Shown here piece by piece: positions 46,170 to 60,010 of a stretch of DNA of 64,000 nt. The stretch is taken from assembly GCA_950106755.1 (NCBI GenBank), contig OX467082.1, positions 28,334,001 through 28,398,000 of the forward strand. Reading direction: 5' to 3'. Made by a program: the position numbers and the translations under genes. Below the pieces are notes generated by a model. It had not been told where the DNA came from, made no database searches, and saw only the letters and a list, made by a program, of their open reading frames with translations. Origin of the DNA: Climacium dendroides (Eukaryota > Streptophyta > Bryopsida > Hypnales > Climaciaceae). Positions within the stretch are counted from its first letter, which is position 1. The number at the start of each line of letters is the position of its first letter.

Positions 46170-47803
46170 CGTGCCCTGTGCTACTGCCGCAGTCAAAATA
46201 AAAAGTCAAGGTAAATAAAAATTTTGTAATTTTGTAATTCATAAAAACTTTGAAATTCAATATCTTTTTGATGTGAGTCAGAACTTCACAAACACAGTCT
46301 AAGGTAGAAGCACCAGTACTGAATCATTTAAGTGATTTTGGAACACGTGGTCAGGAGTCTGAGGTGGTGAAAATTTTTCTCATGTAGGAAGATAAGAAAT
46401 ATGGGGATGTTTAGTTTTTTAGAATTTTCTTCCTATAATTGAAGTTATTGTGAATTTAGGGACCCAAAAGGAATGTTGATCCATAGTCAATGTTCAGAGT
46501 ATTCTAATTCCAATCATTGAAGAACTATTTTCTCACTCACTACTTCCCACTTTTTTACTCACTACTTTAGAACATGTGTCATGACCTTTTGCCCCAACTT
46601 TGAAAAGGAACAAAAAAAGAACTCATTTGAAGCTTGAGTTCCAACCTAAAGTTGGAAGTAGCGCACCCTATAGGTTGGATACTAGGCGTGGTTGACAACT
46701 TGGTGCTTCTATCTTATGACTCTATGCACCTCTCCTTGTAGAGAGCTTTCTAATGGTACCAAGAATAGAATTGGAGGATGCCCATAGTTTCAAAGATTTC
46801 ATTGTAATAAACAAAACAAACAACCTAACTTAATGGATGGATAGATTTTGAAAATTTTACATTTATCTTTCAAGTCATACCAAACTTTCAAGTCATACCA
46901 ATTTCAATAGGTATGTAAACTTGAATGAATAGATTCTTAAGGTACATAGACCTTAAAGGTCAAAGTTATTTTTCTAGCTCTCTAGCAATATGCAAAAAAT
47001 AGATAATTATCTTTGTTGTTCAGAATGACCTCAAATTTATTAAAATGGTGGATTTTAATCAAATTGGCTTTAGTAGTTTCAATCATCCTATCGAAATCTG
47101 AATCTAGTTTCTAGAACTCTCGACAAGCAATTGAGATATAATTTTGTTCCTTCAAAAGACAACATTTTTACAAACACAAAATCCACATAATTAGTGTCAC
47201 TACCAATTTTCATTTCTATGGTAATTACCTACACTAATTTTACTAAATTACAAAGTGTGACTTAGATAAACACTCACTAATAGGACAAATCAGTATAAAT
47301 GGCCATGAAAACAAGGTGAATGAAATATAAAGTAATTGCACCTACAATGGACCACTCTTCAGAAATCATTCCCTATTTTTGAAGGAAAATTGAATAGGTA
47401 GGATATCCAAAATGAAGTACATAACAAAGACAAATGTAAGGTGAATTTTGAATAGTATGCAACTCTATTTATAGTACTATGGAGGTGGCAACCTTGGAAG
47501 TGGAAAATTTTGGGTATACTTTTTGTTGCTTTAACTTCTTTTCTAGTGTCATTTTTCATGTGCATCAAGTGGATTTGGACATCACCTACATGTGACACTT
47601 TTAGCACCCTACACCTTGCATCTTCAAAAATTTGTGACTAACTCTCACTATGCCCCAAAATTATGAAACCACTTGCATCTTGATTCATAGCTTTTCACCA
47701 ATGTGCAAAAATTGTCGTCCATTTTCTAAAGCATATTAGTCATGCCACAGAGCTTATTTGTGTGATTTTAGGTGTAGTTACCTTATGCACACATATGGTA
47801 TGT
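46170..47803. other. AT-rich intergenic DNA
   Basis: No gene. 47031-47067 contains AATTTATTAAAATGGTGGAT and TTTTAATCAAATTGG, a possible 37-bp relic of the ATGGGG MITE ends. Confidence 0.45.
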
Positions 47804-48099
47804 TCACATGTGGTGTGAGGGGTGATGTTCGTAACGTGAACCCAATCCAGAAGTAGGTTTAAATTCATTCCTAAGACTCTCAATAACAACACTCTTTAAC
47901 ACACAAAGTGAGAATAAGTTAGGAGGTGCAACAACGTGGGTCAGATACCACTTCCACTTGTCTTTCAAGCACAATTGACTGAAAAAGATTTCAATCTTGA
48001 AGCTTTCACCTCCACAGAATTCAGTTTCACAAAACTCTTGAATGGCACGATTTATGGGCTTCCTACCTTTTAGACCTTTACTCCAGTACAGTAGTACTG

Positions 48100-49250
48100 T
48101 AGCGCTGCCAGATCGTGTGAATTTTAAAAGCCACATCGGCAGTATCCCCCGCACCGCCGGGCACTGAAGTTCTGCTCGATCGAATCTGCTCGTGTTTCAC
48201 AATCTTTTGTTGCTTTTCACCTGTGTGGCACCATGTGCACCTTTTGGTGCTCAAATCTGCTGGAAAAAGGGGAACGCTTGGAGCTGGAACTGTCGCACGG
48301 TAATAAGTTCATCTCCGTCTCTCCAAAACCATTAAACCAAGTGCTAGTTGGCCGTGAGAAACGACTGAGCTAGAGATATTAGAACGCGGACACTTGGCCG
48401 CAAGCGATCTGCGCCTGTTTCCGGACCGAGTCTGTGAATGGCCACCTCAACAAAAGCCTCCCCGGAATTCAGCCCTCTTTTGCACCTCCTGCAAGCTGGA
48501 GCCCGAGCCCGAGTCCGAGGACCCCATCCTTGCCTGATTTAGCGACCCCAAAGCACAATTGCTGGATTCGGCGACAGTTGGGACTTGTTGCGCTGCAGGC
48601 ATGCCCCGCTGCTCGGGGGCACTTGCCAGGTCGCGCATTCGACTTTTGGGGAGGAAATTAATAAAGGCGGTCATCGGATGAGTTCCCAACATGTGTCCCT
48701 CACCGGTGGGGTTTCCATTACTACCTTACTGGCGTTGCGTTGCAATTGGGGAAACCGGGAATGCGGACTTGGATACGGTCCACACCAGTATCTCTGCAGT
48801 ACTGTAGAGGACACTGGAAAGTGCAAACACCAGGGCGGGGTACGATGTGGAGGGTCCCTACGGGAGGGGGACAGATGCGGCAGAACTTATGAACATACGT
48901 GACACGTGTCATCTTGTGAATGGTGTGAGGTGACGTGGATTCCTGTGAATCTGACATGGAAACTCAATTTGGGGTCTTCGAATCAGACCTTCACGTACGG
49001 GCAGTAAAATGGAGTCATACAACAAAGTTTGCTGGTTTCATAACATTGCTAACCAGCTTGGTTTCGTCCACCCCAAGTGGAGGTATAATTCCCTCCTGTA
49101 TACCTGGGGGGAGAGTTTAGTTATAATGCTGCACAAGTCATTGGCTGGGCAGAGGTGATGTAGCACCAAAGTTGTCAGAGTTTGGTATGTCATTGGCAAG
49201 GCTACTATTGAGGGCTCCTGATTTTTGAGGAGCAAAAGGGTCCCCCCCAA
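48100..49250. other. GC-rich island without a convincing gene
   Basis: Frames are open on both strands because of base composition. A start ATGGCCACCTC at 48437 in good context opens 34 codons (MATSTKASPEF...) before a stop and could be a first exon, but no partner exon is visible. Several GTACTGTAG/CAGTACTGTA motifs occur (48087, 48797, and again at 52986). Confidence 0.4.
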
Positions 49251-52200
49251 GGAAGGTTAATAATGTTATGTTGTCCTGTGGGGAAAACAATGGAACTTCT
49301 TATTTGCCACCTATGATAAAATTTGGAAATCTAGAATGCATATTTGGAATTAGAGGTCCTTGTTTCAAGGAGAGGGCGTAAATTCATGCCACAAGACAAA
49401 CTTCGTATAATCACTTTAACGTCCTAGCCTGGTATGTTCTAGTCTTGGATGTGTATGTTTTGGGTTTCACCAACATTTGCAATCTAGAAACGTTAGAGGG
49501 GGAGGATCACATTAGGCACAAGTTCTTCAATGAGTTTAGAAAGTGAGGCTTAGGGCCTCTTTATATGTTGGGTGGGTGGACAAATGTATTGTTGCACTTT
49601 TTTCTAGGCCTAGTGGTGCAAGAACCATCCACCTAGCCAATTTGCACTTATATATAATTGTTTCATTTGTTCATAAATAAATAAATAAATAAAAGCATTT
49701 GTCTATCCAATTCCAAAAATCTTCTTCAATAGTTAGTAGGAGATTCTAAACAATCTTGTGAGTCTAATGAAAAATCATTATTGCTATTGTTGGAGACCAA
49801 GTATATTCCTAACCGTCACCCAATTTTATCTAAGCATCGTTGGAAATTCCTCCCTAACTGTTGGTTCACATGCAACTTAGTGGGATGAAATTTTAGCATG
49901 TAGTGGTTGGTTTGTCTATAAAGCTCACATGTAAGCTCACCCTTGTTCATCCCAAGAGCCAAGTACAAATCTACTTAAGTAACTTCATTGAATATTGTGA
50001 TGTAGAAGCTCCTTGTCTAAACGTGTTGTTTCTTTCAATTAGTTCAAGGAAAGCAAATGTGAGCTCCTTCTAAAATGTAACTCCCCCTAAAGAGAGATGG
50101 TGAGCAATTGGATATTCTACCTCCTAAGTACTCAAGCTAAGATAGTCATGCTAAAGATAGTAAGATTAATTTAGTAAGATAAATAATTGAGATTCCTACA
50201 AAATTTCATTATCATTCATTCATGTAGAGTATTTAGGCTTCATTCTAGTGATCTATAATATGTTTTTTGATAAATACTTCCTCATTAAATATTAATCCCT
50301 TGAAAACTAGACACCTAATTCTAAATAAGGGATAAAAGCATTAGGAAAAATTGCAAGCCTTGAAAGGGCCATAAAGAAAAGGTTCTCCAAAATGTGAAGA
50401 AGCACAGTGTTAGCCAAATTATTTAATAATAAAATCATAAATAATATATAATAAATAATTTTAAAATATTAAATTTTATGAATAAAAATTAATAAAATAA
50501 TCACATCAAACTATCAAAGTCTTATAATTTTGAATTTGAATTTGAATTATATTTTCAAATATTTTCAAATATTTTTTAAAGTATTTGTTAAACCTGTCCC
50601 ATACCATCTAGACCTGTTGTTTGCTATAAAAAATTTAAATTTTAAAAATTGGATTTTTTTTCCTCATTATTTTGGCCATTGTTCCATGTTGTTGGAGAAC
50701 TAACAACCCTCTACAACCCTCTAGAGGGCTCAAATTTCTTCTAATGACATCTCCCAAACACACAAAATATGTTTTATAAATCCATCTAAATTTTTTCTAA
50801 TTACGAAGAATATTATATAATTAAAAAAAATACTTGCATGTTTGACTTCAAAAAATGACCCTTCAAAGAAAGTCTTCAGTAAATAAATAAACAAAATATT
50901 TTGATTAACCCCTTGAGGACCAAAAATATCACATCCCTATCTCTTTGGGGTGCCTGAAGTGCCTTATTGAGCAAGGGGGACCTTGGGGTGACTTCCTAAG
51001 CTTTGCAAGAGCCTAAGAAAGGTGATATGGGTGACTTCTAAGTAAACTTGAGAAGACACATTCAATTGTTCAAAAAACAAGTAATTTGGATAGTAGGCTA
51101 AAAGTTATGGCCATTCAAAGTTGGCAGTGTTCCAATGGCGCCAGGACATTGAAGATAGAATAACAAGCATTATGAGGTTCTAAGCTATGAACCTAAAGTT
51201 ATAGCCAAGAGAAGGGCTATGGTGAAAGCATGACACATCTCTCGATGAATCCGAGTTTTTGGAGGGACATAATTTTGTGAGAACTTATCTAAATGAAACA
51301 AGTGAGTAGTCTATTGGTATCTACTCATTGTGTAGATATCCAAAATAGACTTATATGTGGTATTTGGAGCTCTAGACACAAAGTTATGCCATTTGGAAGT
51401 TCAAGAGTCCAAATGGGTTTGTAACTTGGTGATTCCAGTTGGTAATTTTGTTTTATAGTTTAGAAAATAAAACAAAAGTGTGTAAAATGAAACTAGTCAT
51501 AGCATAGCTTCCATTTTATCAATCAAAGTATAATGATTCAAAGTTTTTCAAGTACATATACATCAATAAAATCAAATATAGTTTATTTGTTTTTTTATAA
51601 AAGAGGCAAATTTTATTTGGTAGATGGATTGCCTTGGTTTAATCTTCAAACACAAAAACTTGTCACTTTTACAATAGTTATAGTAATTGCACAAAATAAT
51701 ATTTGACTTAGTGATTGGAAGCTAGAATAAAAATAATAAGACCTTCAACTCAAATACTTCAACACAAAAATATTCAAATTCAAAAGTTGTAGGACAAAGC
51801 TTTAGGGCTCAAAAGGTTCAATAGTCTTATAATGGCTAATCACACAAGATACAAAAAATCCCATTTTCATTACTTCAAACACAAATAACTCACAAACCAC
51901 ATGGTCAAAGTTTCTAAAATTTTTTGCATACATTTTTATACTATTTTAGAGCAAGATCCTATGGTTAAATATATGAAAAATATAACTTTTGAGGTTTGGG
52001 CTTTATATAATAGAAATACTAGTTTTGAGTGAATTTTATTGAAAAAAGGCTTTAGAACTTTGGGGATTAAATAATGATGAGCCCTAATGGGAAACTATTA
52101 ATTTTAATATTTGTATTCTTTGCATTTGGCCTTGTATAATTTTTTCATGTGAATTATTATATCCACTAGGTTAAAATTCTACTAGATAAAAGAAGCACTT

Positions 52201-52780
52201 TCTTTTTAATTATGGGATCCATAATCAAGAAAAATGGGGCCTTAAAAAGGCCTATTTGATTTTTGAATAAGAGTGCAAATACAATAAAAAAATATCATTA
52301 TTTTTTTAAATTGCAATTTGCCACATCAACTGAGGTAATAAAGTAGATTGTATTTTATTTATTTTTTAATAATTTTTATTTCCTAGTGTTGTATTTGTAT
52401 TGTTGGCAAGAGTTAAACAACCCTAGCTTGAGGCCCTATTTTTTCCTAATATCTTGAAAATATTGCTTAATAGACATGTCTCATTTTATTTTGCTTCATA
52501 ATTGTTATAAAATGGTATACACATGTCTCATAAACTTTTAAGCTATAGTACACCATCTCATAATTTTTTAATTCTTATAAATTCTTTTCACTTTTAACCT
52601 TGCAAATGCAAAAAATAGTCACTTTTGGATCAAGATTTTTAAATTATTCTTTCCTATAAAAATGACAACTATAATTGCAAGGTAAACACTAAACACATAC
52701 GTAAAGTTTTAATTTTAAATATTTTACCATTTGTGAGATCTATGTGTCAATTCAAAGTTTGAAGTTCTTTCCATTCATTA
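49251..52780. other. AT-rich desert
   Basis: Contains an (AAAT)n microsatellite at 49674-49695 and a diverged stretch at 50690-50760 (ACAACCCTCTAGAGGGCTCA) similar to 53020-53070. No genes. Confidence 0.5.
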
Positions 52781-53010
52781 GATGGAACTTGAGGCCTGCA
52801 GAAGGCCATTTCAGGCCTATTCCCTAGTTGTTCCTCCCGCAACGAGGGAACGGCTAGCTGTCAGGGAATTTTTTTTTAAATAGTTCTTAGAATGCAAAAA
52901 AAATTGAAAAAAAAATTATTTTATTTTTCGAAAAATGACATGGCCGGGTCTCGGCCACGTCAGTCGGCTGTGCTGGTACTGCTGTAGTACAGTTCAACGA
53001 GTTCCCAGCT
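52781..53010. other. Short GC-richer patch
   Basis: Two GC-rich segments (AGGCCTGCAGAAGGCC...; GGCCGGGTCTCGGCCACGTC) around an A/T run. Several short palindromes, no ORF. Possibly the end of an old transposon; no terminal repeats proven. Confidence 0.4.
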
Positions 53011-53659
53011 CATAATAACTCACAACCTTCTAGAGGCCTCAAATCTCATCTAATGGCATACTTGTGACTTTGAATTGGTGTGTCTCAACTTCAAAATTTT
53101 AAAAAAAGCACATTGAATTTATGTTGAAAATTATAGTATAATGTAAATGTTTGGGTTGAAATTTAGCTCACCAAGAATCATAGTTTCAATCCACTTTGAA
53201 AAAGGCTTGTACACCTTGCATTACTATGATTTCTTTGTTAAAAGCAAAACATTGAAAAACATTCATAAATTCACCAAAAATTTAAAGAATACTTGTTCTA
53301 AAATTCAAATGATGAATTGTCGTATTAAAAAAATATGAAATATAATAGACAAATGAGATGCAAGAGGAGGCAAGATGAGTTTTGGATAACATGACTTGAT
53401 ATAAGAGTTCAAGAAGTACAATACTAGAGTAAGAGCTAAGATCCAAGAAATGTGTTGTCCAAATTAGGGCTTTTGGGGGGACTAGTGCCTCCCTTGTTGA
53501 TCTCAAAACAAAGACTAGTTTTTAGAGGGATGAAGCCAGAGAGGTCAAATTTTTGATAGTTTGGCAAAATTTTGCCCCAAAAGAAACCCTAGTCGAGATT
53601 AAAGACTACCTCAATTTGGACTTCTATATATACTACCATCTAAGAGGTTCTTCTAAAAC

Positions 53660-53900
53660 CCCATGGAAGCTTCTAGAATTTTATAGAAGCTTTTAAAATA
53701 CTACAAAAGCTATTAGAAAACTATGAAAATTTCTAAGATACTATCAAGAGATTTAGAAGATTCTAGAATGTCCATAACAAAATAGGAAGGAAAGATGAGT
53801 TGTGAAAGGTTTAAAACATAATTTTTATAGCCTAAAAGTTGAATATTTTTTCCATTGCCCTTAAGCACCCTCTAAAATGCCCTTAAGCACCCTCTAAATT
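53660..53900. repeat. Short tandem repeats
   Basis: 53660-53770 has irregular GAAGCTTCTAGAATTTTATA-like units; 53857-53900 has two exact TGCCCTTAAGCACCCTCTAAA units. Confidence 0.75.
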
Positions 53901-56900
53901 GAGTAATAGTTCTTATTAGCCTTCAAGTATTTACAAAAATTGAATTTTTGAAGCCAAAATACTCAAAAATTCATTTTGAAAAAATAGAGATGGATTCACT
54001 TGCTCTCACAAATTATATTTATAAAATCTACAACAAAGTTTTACATGTAAAAGTAAAGTTATGCAAGCAAAATGTCTAGAGTCAAATGCAACAAATGATC
54101 AAAACCTCAAGAACCATAGTTTGATTTTAAGGATTTTAGGATTAAAGATGAGGCATTTAAATTTGAACAATAAATAAATACAAACGTATATAGAGCACAT
54201 ATTATCTCCTTTTCTTTGCACTTAAATGCTTCTATAATTTGTCTTTGTTCTTTAACACTTGTGCAATATTGATTTTTACAAATATTTTATAGTATAAAGA
54301 GTACAAGTGTGTGTTTCACTTCAATAAAAACTTTTACAATTCAAAAATGGCTCTTCAAATTTTACTTAAATAAATAGGTTAAATATTTTTTTAATATAGC
54401 AACCAAAATTCCAATTTATCATTTTGACCTAAAGATTAAAAAATCATTCTTTTAAATAGAAAATATTCTATCTACAATCAATGAAGAAATTTTCTTCAAT
54501 TATTGGTTTCAAGCTTTATTGAAAAACATATACTATGGTATATAACATGAATCATATATAAAATACCACCCCATTGATCCATGCAGCTGGGTCATTTTCT
54601 ATACTAATCAATGGATATTTTTCAATAAATCTTTCAACAAATATTTGAAAATTAAAAAAATAAATTGTAGACTGAATATTTATAAATTTCACTAGAATTT
54701 TTTTTATATATTCAAACTTTAAGTTCTAATTTTGGTCATTCTTCAAGATTTTTCATTTACTACTTTATCCATCTTGTTTTTAAGACCATTTTGGATAATT
54801 GAAAAAGCTAGTGTTTGTATTGAAGTATATTTGTAATTTCATACATAAATGAGTAGAATTTGCAAGGAAAATTCATGTATAGAAATAAAATACTTACAAA
54901 TTTTTGAAGATGTGACTATAGAATTTGGGGGTTTATTGATTTTTTTAATTAAAACTATTTGAAATTTCAGTGAATGTATGAGACACTTGTCATATTTTTG
55001 CTTATGACAACCCAAACTTTGTAAAAGGTGGTTTCATGACCATAACTTGTGCATTGTACTTCATAAAATTTAAGATTTAAAACTAAATTCTACAAAAATC
55101 ATATACTCCGCATTTCAAAATTAGTTTAATATTTGTAAATAATCCCTAAATGAATGTTATTTTAGCTATTTTAAGGATTTTAAGTAATATTTTAGCTCCT
55201 TAATATTGAGTTGAAAATTTAGAAATTAAATTCATGTACAAGGATTATGTAGACATACAAAGAACTTTTAAGAAAATAGTGAAATCATTGTCTTGGATCC
55301 ATATTTAACCCTTTATGTACTAAAAATTCATGATTTTAAGTTGCATACTTTGATTTTTTATATTGTAGAACATATAATGGAAATAGAAAATTTTATTATA
55401 TCATTAGCTTGAGTGAAGAACATTGCATGCATTGGTTTAAGTAAATTTTTATTAAAATAAAATTTAAAAATCTATTTTAACTCTTCAAAATTGCTTAAAA
55501 AACGTGAGGCCCAATTTGGGCTTCTTAGTCATTAAAGGGTTAATCCCTAAAAGACGGAGGCATATTTTGGGTAGAAATTGTGAAAAATTGTTACTTTTTA
55601 GGGCAATGAGAAAAAATGGAAAAAAAAAGTTTTTTTTCAAAATTCAACTGCACTAATTTGTAATGGAATACTATGGGAATGTGAGGAAAAAATTTCAAAA
55701 ACTTTGACTGCATAGATTGAAAGATTATAACGTTTGAAGTTAGAAAAAAAAAGTTTTTTTTACCTTACATGACAAGGTTAGTAGCCTATAACTCTTCCTA
55801 GAGTGAGAATGGTTTTACACTATACACTATACATGGTTATTTTGTTTTTACATTTGCAACATGTATAAATAAAGTTACATACTTGCCAAATTTTAAAAGT
55901 AAAGGAGGAATTTTCCAAAAGATGCTTGAGGCTATCCGAGCTACTAGAAAAGTTCAAGGCAATATAACTTTTGATCTGGACACCCAATTGAAAAAAAATG
56001 ATATTTCCACTAAGGGAGTACATATTCACATTTTGTGTCAAAAATTCATGAACATCTAACCAAAATTGACTTCATAGGAACCTACCTAGATTTTCAATTG
56101 TCTATTTAGTGGACAATTGTTCTTTAGGGGTTAAAATGAGTTTCTTTGGTATCAACATGTCTACCATTAGATCATATAATTTTTTCCCTTCCCATGCAAT
56201 TGGTTAAATGGGATTCCTATCCAATAGAAATTATCCAAAAAAAATCGTTTATTTAATTTTGAATATTTTTACTATTTTATAAAGGCACAAACATCAAAGG
56301 ATTGTTTTTTTAAATCCATTAACCAATTGTAGTGCACATCCTTAAGAGAGAGAAAAATTAGGCTTTAATTTTGAGAAGTTTTTAAAATTTTGAGCCTTTC
56401 TAAATTTCAATATTTTTCTTTTAAATTTTTTAATTTCCAAAGGCTCCCAACATTCCTAATAAGACTCTATTTGGTACAAATTTGGCAAATGTTTAGTGTA
56501 ACTATGCCTTACAAAAATATATTTGTCCATCATTAATACTATAGAGAAGAATGAAAATCTTATTTTATTTTATTTCTTTAAAAAAAAACTTAGTACTTTA
56601 AACATTTATCCCTATTTGTCTCAAAATCAACAAGTATTTCTTGCAATAGTCTATGTATATATAAGTTCAATTGTAGGTTATTAATATCATTTCATAACAT
56701 ATTATTTTATTCATTGTTCTTATTTAAATTACTTAGTATAGTCTTTTCCTTCAAATACCATATTACCTATGTGTAAGTTTTATTATAAAAAAATTGCATA
56801 ATTTATAGCAAAATTAATTAGTTGCATTCAAATAGCATATTAATTCTTTAATTGTCAATAAAATTCCTAAACATATATCATTTATAAACTTGGTTTCAAA

Positions 56901-57308
56901 ATTATGTTTTTTTAAAGAGTCGTTGAAAAAAACATCTACCTCATATTTTGTGTTGTACAAGGGAGTATTCTCAATAGTATGAGCCTCTAGAAATAATTTT
57001 TTAAACGTAATAAAATATAAATTTTTAATAAAAGCACTAAAAATAACTTATTTCTAAAATTCATGCCTAAAGTACATTTTTTCAAAAGTTATGCTGTAAA
57101 AAAAGTCAATGGAGGATTACACAAAATCAAATATTTTGATGTTTATATTTTGAAAAAATAGTTTTAAAAAGTCAAGAATAAATTGAACAAAGGTTCCATA
57201 ACAACTAGCTACATGTGAGGAAAGTATTTCAATGTTCCCTATGTTGATACAATAGAAGAGCATCTTGAACACTTTGAGAACTTTGAACATTCTAACTCCA
57301 AGCATATT
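53901..57308. other. AT-rich desert, no feature seen
   Basis: No coding or terminal-repeat evidence. 56625 carries a short R3-like motif (CAAGTATTTCTTGCAAT). Confidence 0.5.
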
Positions 57309-57582
57309 CATCGTTACAAAGTTTAAACCCTACGGTTTGTCAACCGTTATCATGTGGTTATCATTGTTTCATGGGTTCATACATTAATTACAATTTATCA
57401 CATCATTACAATGTATTACTTCAAATCGTTATTGCATTGTTACAATGCATTACTTGCAATTGCGATGCGAAGTAATGCATTGTAATGATGCAATAAATTG
57501 TAATTAACGTGCGAACCCATGAAACAATGATAACCACATGATAATTGTTGATAAATTGTAGGGTCTAAACTTTGTGATGATG
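57309..57582. mobile_element. Foldback element (274 bp)
   Basis: CATCGTTACAAAGTTTAAAC at the left pairs with GTCTAAACTTTGTGATGATG at the right. Pairing continues through ATCATGTGGTTATCATTGTT / AACAATGATAACCACATGAT and TTCATGGGTTC to a TTACAATG-rich centre, so the arms span over 110 bp. No target duplication was recognised. Confidence 0.83.
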
Positions 57583-58224
57583 CTACAATGTTCCATGCAC
57601 TTTAATGACTTTAGAATTAAGACTACATTTTTAGTAGACAAATAATAAAATTCATCATTTTGAAAAAAAAATTATAGTAAATTATTAAGAAATTGAAAAC
57701 ATATAAATTGACTTATAGAAACAAATTGAATGTTTGCATAAGCTATCCCTTTTTCTTGAAATTTGAAAAAGTTGCAATGCAAAGATTTAAGGATTTGAAA
57801 ACTCTCTATTGAAACTATTTCAAAGTATATTTTGGCTAAAAGTTGAATATAGATTAAACCACAAGTAAATTCATAAAATGAATTTTGTTGTAAGACCCTT
57901 TCCTAATTAATAACTTTTAGACCTTATTGTTTGAAAATCTAAATGTAAACTCAACAAGTCAAAAACTTTGTTTCAATTTTTTTCTATTCAAAGTACATAA
58001 AAATATTTAAAAATAGGTTTCAAATTTTGGTATTGAAGGAAGAATAATTTTATTTTAATTTAAGAAAAAAGATATTTTTAGTACAAAATTATAAGTAAGT
58101 ATGGTTTTTTACTATACATGTACAATTTCATATTACGTAAAACAAGATACATGAAACAAGTTATGTTTAATTCTATATTCAAATGCTATTTTTTATTTGT
58201 GCCTTAAACTTTGTAATTCTAAAA

Positions 58225-58950
58225 ATAAAATGATCTACCAAACAGTTTTTTTCTAGGTTGTTTTATACAACAAAAGAAATAACTTTTTCCAGAAACAAAA
58301 ATTTGAATTTGTTTTTTTAGATTTATATATACATGGAAAGCTTTTGATCATTCCATTTTGATTAATGAAATGAAAGTTATTGGGCAGTTATGAAATATCT
58401 ACTCTAAAATAAACTTTAAATTCTTTTATTTAGCTCAAATTTTAATATTGAAAAAAAATTAATGGATGTAGATTTTTATTACAACATTGCAACAATTGAT
58501 ATTGGCATTTTTCAATTCCATAACTAAAATCTTAACAATTTAGTATTTTGAATCATACTTTACTTCTTTTTACTTACAATTTTTTCCTATATGTTGTAGA
58601 ATTCTAAATGATCTGAAAATTTTCAAACATGTGGTGAACTTGCCTTAAAGAATGAATCCAAAGAAGCACCACCAAAACAAACTTTTTTTTCATACAAACA
58701 TGACCTTGTAAAGTGTAGCCATCCTGTTTTTTTAAGGTTAAAAAAAGGATTTGTGTCAATTCAAACGCTAATATCTTGCAATCCATACAGAGGAAAATTT
58801 TGAAATTTTTTCTACATCTTCTCAAACCAACTTATTACAACATACTATGGTTACATGTGTCCAAAAATGTTCTTTTTTCCTAAAATTTGGTACTTGTACT
58901 AGATTTGGTAGTTTTGGAACGTTTTTGGTGAAAACATAGTCAATGATTCG
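58225..58950 (+). repeat. Dispersed repeat R2, copy 2
   Basis: Direct copy of 30470-31180 at about 75-80% identity by eye. Confidence 0.7.
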
Positions 58951-59764
58951 GTCAAGGAAGATTTTGGAATGTTAAATGTTGAAAGCAATTAATATATTAA
59001 TTGCATATTTTGAGACATGCAATTTGTTAATCCTAGTGACGAATTGGTTTATGCATTGATGTACGTGAGGTAAACTACATTTAATTTTTATATGAGGTTG
59101 AGGTACACAATTAAAAAAATAGCATTTTGAAGCCACAAAAATAAAATTGGAAGCTGCAACTAAATTTGAAGCCCTTATTGTTGCCATGATTTTTGTGGTT
59201 TTTTTTTTTATTCATTTCAAGTTTGTCAATTTGTCGCCACTACTTTCTTGGCACCCTTTATTGTTCAAAGTATTGCCGTAATATAGTATATGCCATGGTT
59301 TTTGTGTGTTTTGATCCACTATTTCAAATCTGCATACCATTTTTGTAAGTCATTGAAATTTGTGGGGGTTTTTTTTGTCAAAAAAACATACCTTAAAATT
59401 TCAAATATTGAAAATAAACACTTTTTTTGAATGGAAGTTCTTCCCCCACAAAATCTTTATTGAAAGGAAAAAACTTTGTTTCACATGCTTTAGAGTCTTC
59501 ATCTATTTGATGAATAAATGAATGCAAACATGACCATTAGGTTTGCCATCACTTTCAAATATGCACTAAAGTCATTTAAAGTTTGCCGTCACCACTTGCT
59601 TTGATGCATAGCTATTTTAAACCTATTTCTTTAGGTTTTGTTCTTAGCCATTCACTACAAAAGTCCAATAAGGAAGTGTTGATATTGTTTGTTCAAAAGG
59701 TCAAGTTGATTTGGATAGTATTTAATACGAAATTGTTGATTTTTTTTATTAAATTGGTCAAGTG

Positions 59765-60010
59765 AAAAAAAAGTGACAATAGATAGGTCAACACATGGCA
59801 TTTGCCACATTAGCAATAAATGGCAACAAGGCACTGAGATGTGTACCCTAGGCATGTTGTTGCTATGTTAGTAGGACATTTAGGCACCACCACATAAGTG
59901 ACCAACTAGGTGCTACTACGTCCGTAGGCTACCTAGGCATGGATGCGGAAGAATTCGAACCTTGCTCCTCATGCCTAGGGTCCAAGGCCTTAAGCATTGA
60001 ATCACCAATA
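59765..60010 (-). mobile_element. tRNA-derived SINE candidate
   Basis: On the minus strand, TGGTGATTCAATGCTTAAGG (A-box-like) is followed about 35 nt later by GGTTCGAATTC (59951-59961), a good B box. The body is unrelated (TAGCCTACGGACGTAGTAGC...) and ends in TTTTTTTT at about 59765. Head, body and T-tail fit a tRNA-headed SINE. The tRNA-like part does not fold as a full tRNA by eye, so it is not called a tRNA gene. Flanking duplications were not found. Confidence 0.5.

Noticed and set aside
47031..47067. Very short ATGGGG-family MITE
   Set aside because: Only ~17 bp of each end-like sequence without the GGG tips and no flanking duplication; may be chance in AT-rich DNA.
47941..47952. TGGTATCTGACC on the minus strand, like a retroelement initiator-tRNA primer-binding site
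   Set aside because: Nine of twelve matches only, no LTR end with TG...CA next to it and no gag/pol frame nearby. The adjacent 116-codon minus frame shows no domain.
48434..48692. Overlapping frames on both strands in a GC-rich island
   Set aside because: Both peptides are Pro/Ser/Ala-rich with no domain; openness is explained by base composition.
59940..60010. tRNA gene
   Set aside because: Has A- and B-box-like motifs, but the acceptor and D arms do not pair convincingly; a SINE head fits better.
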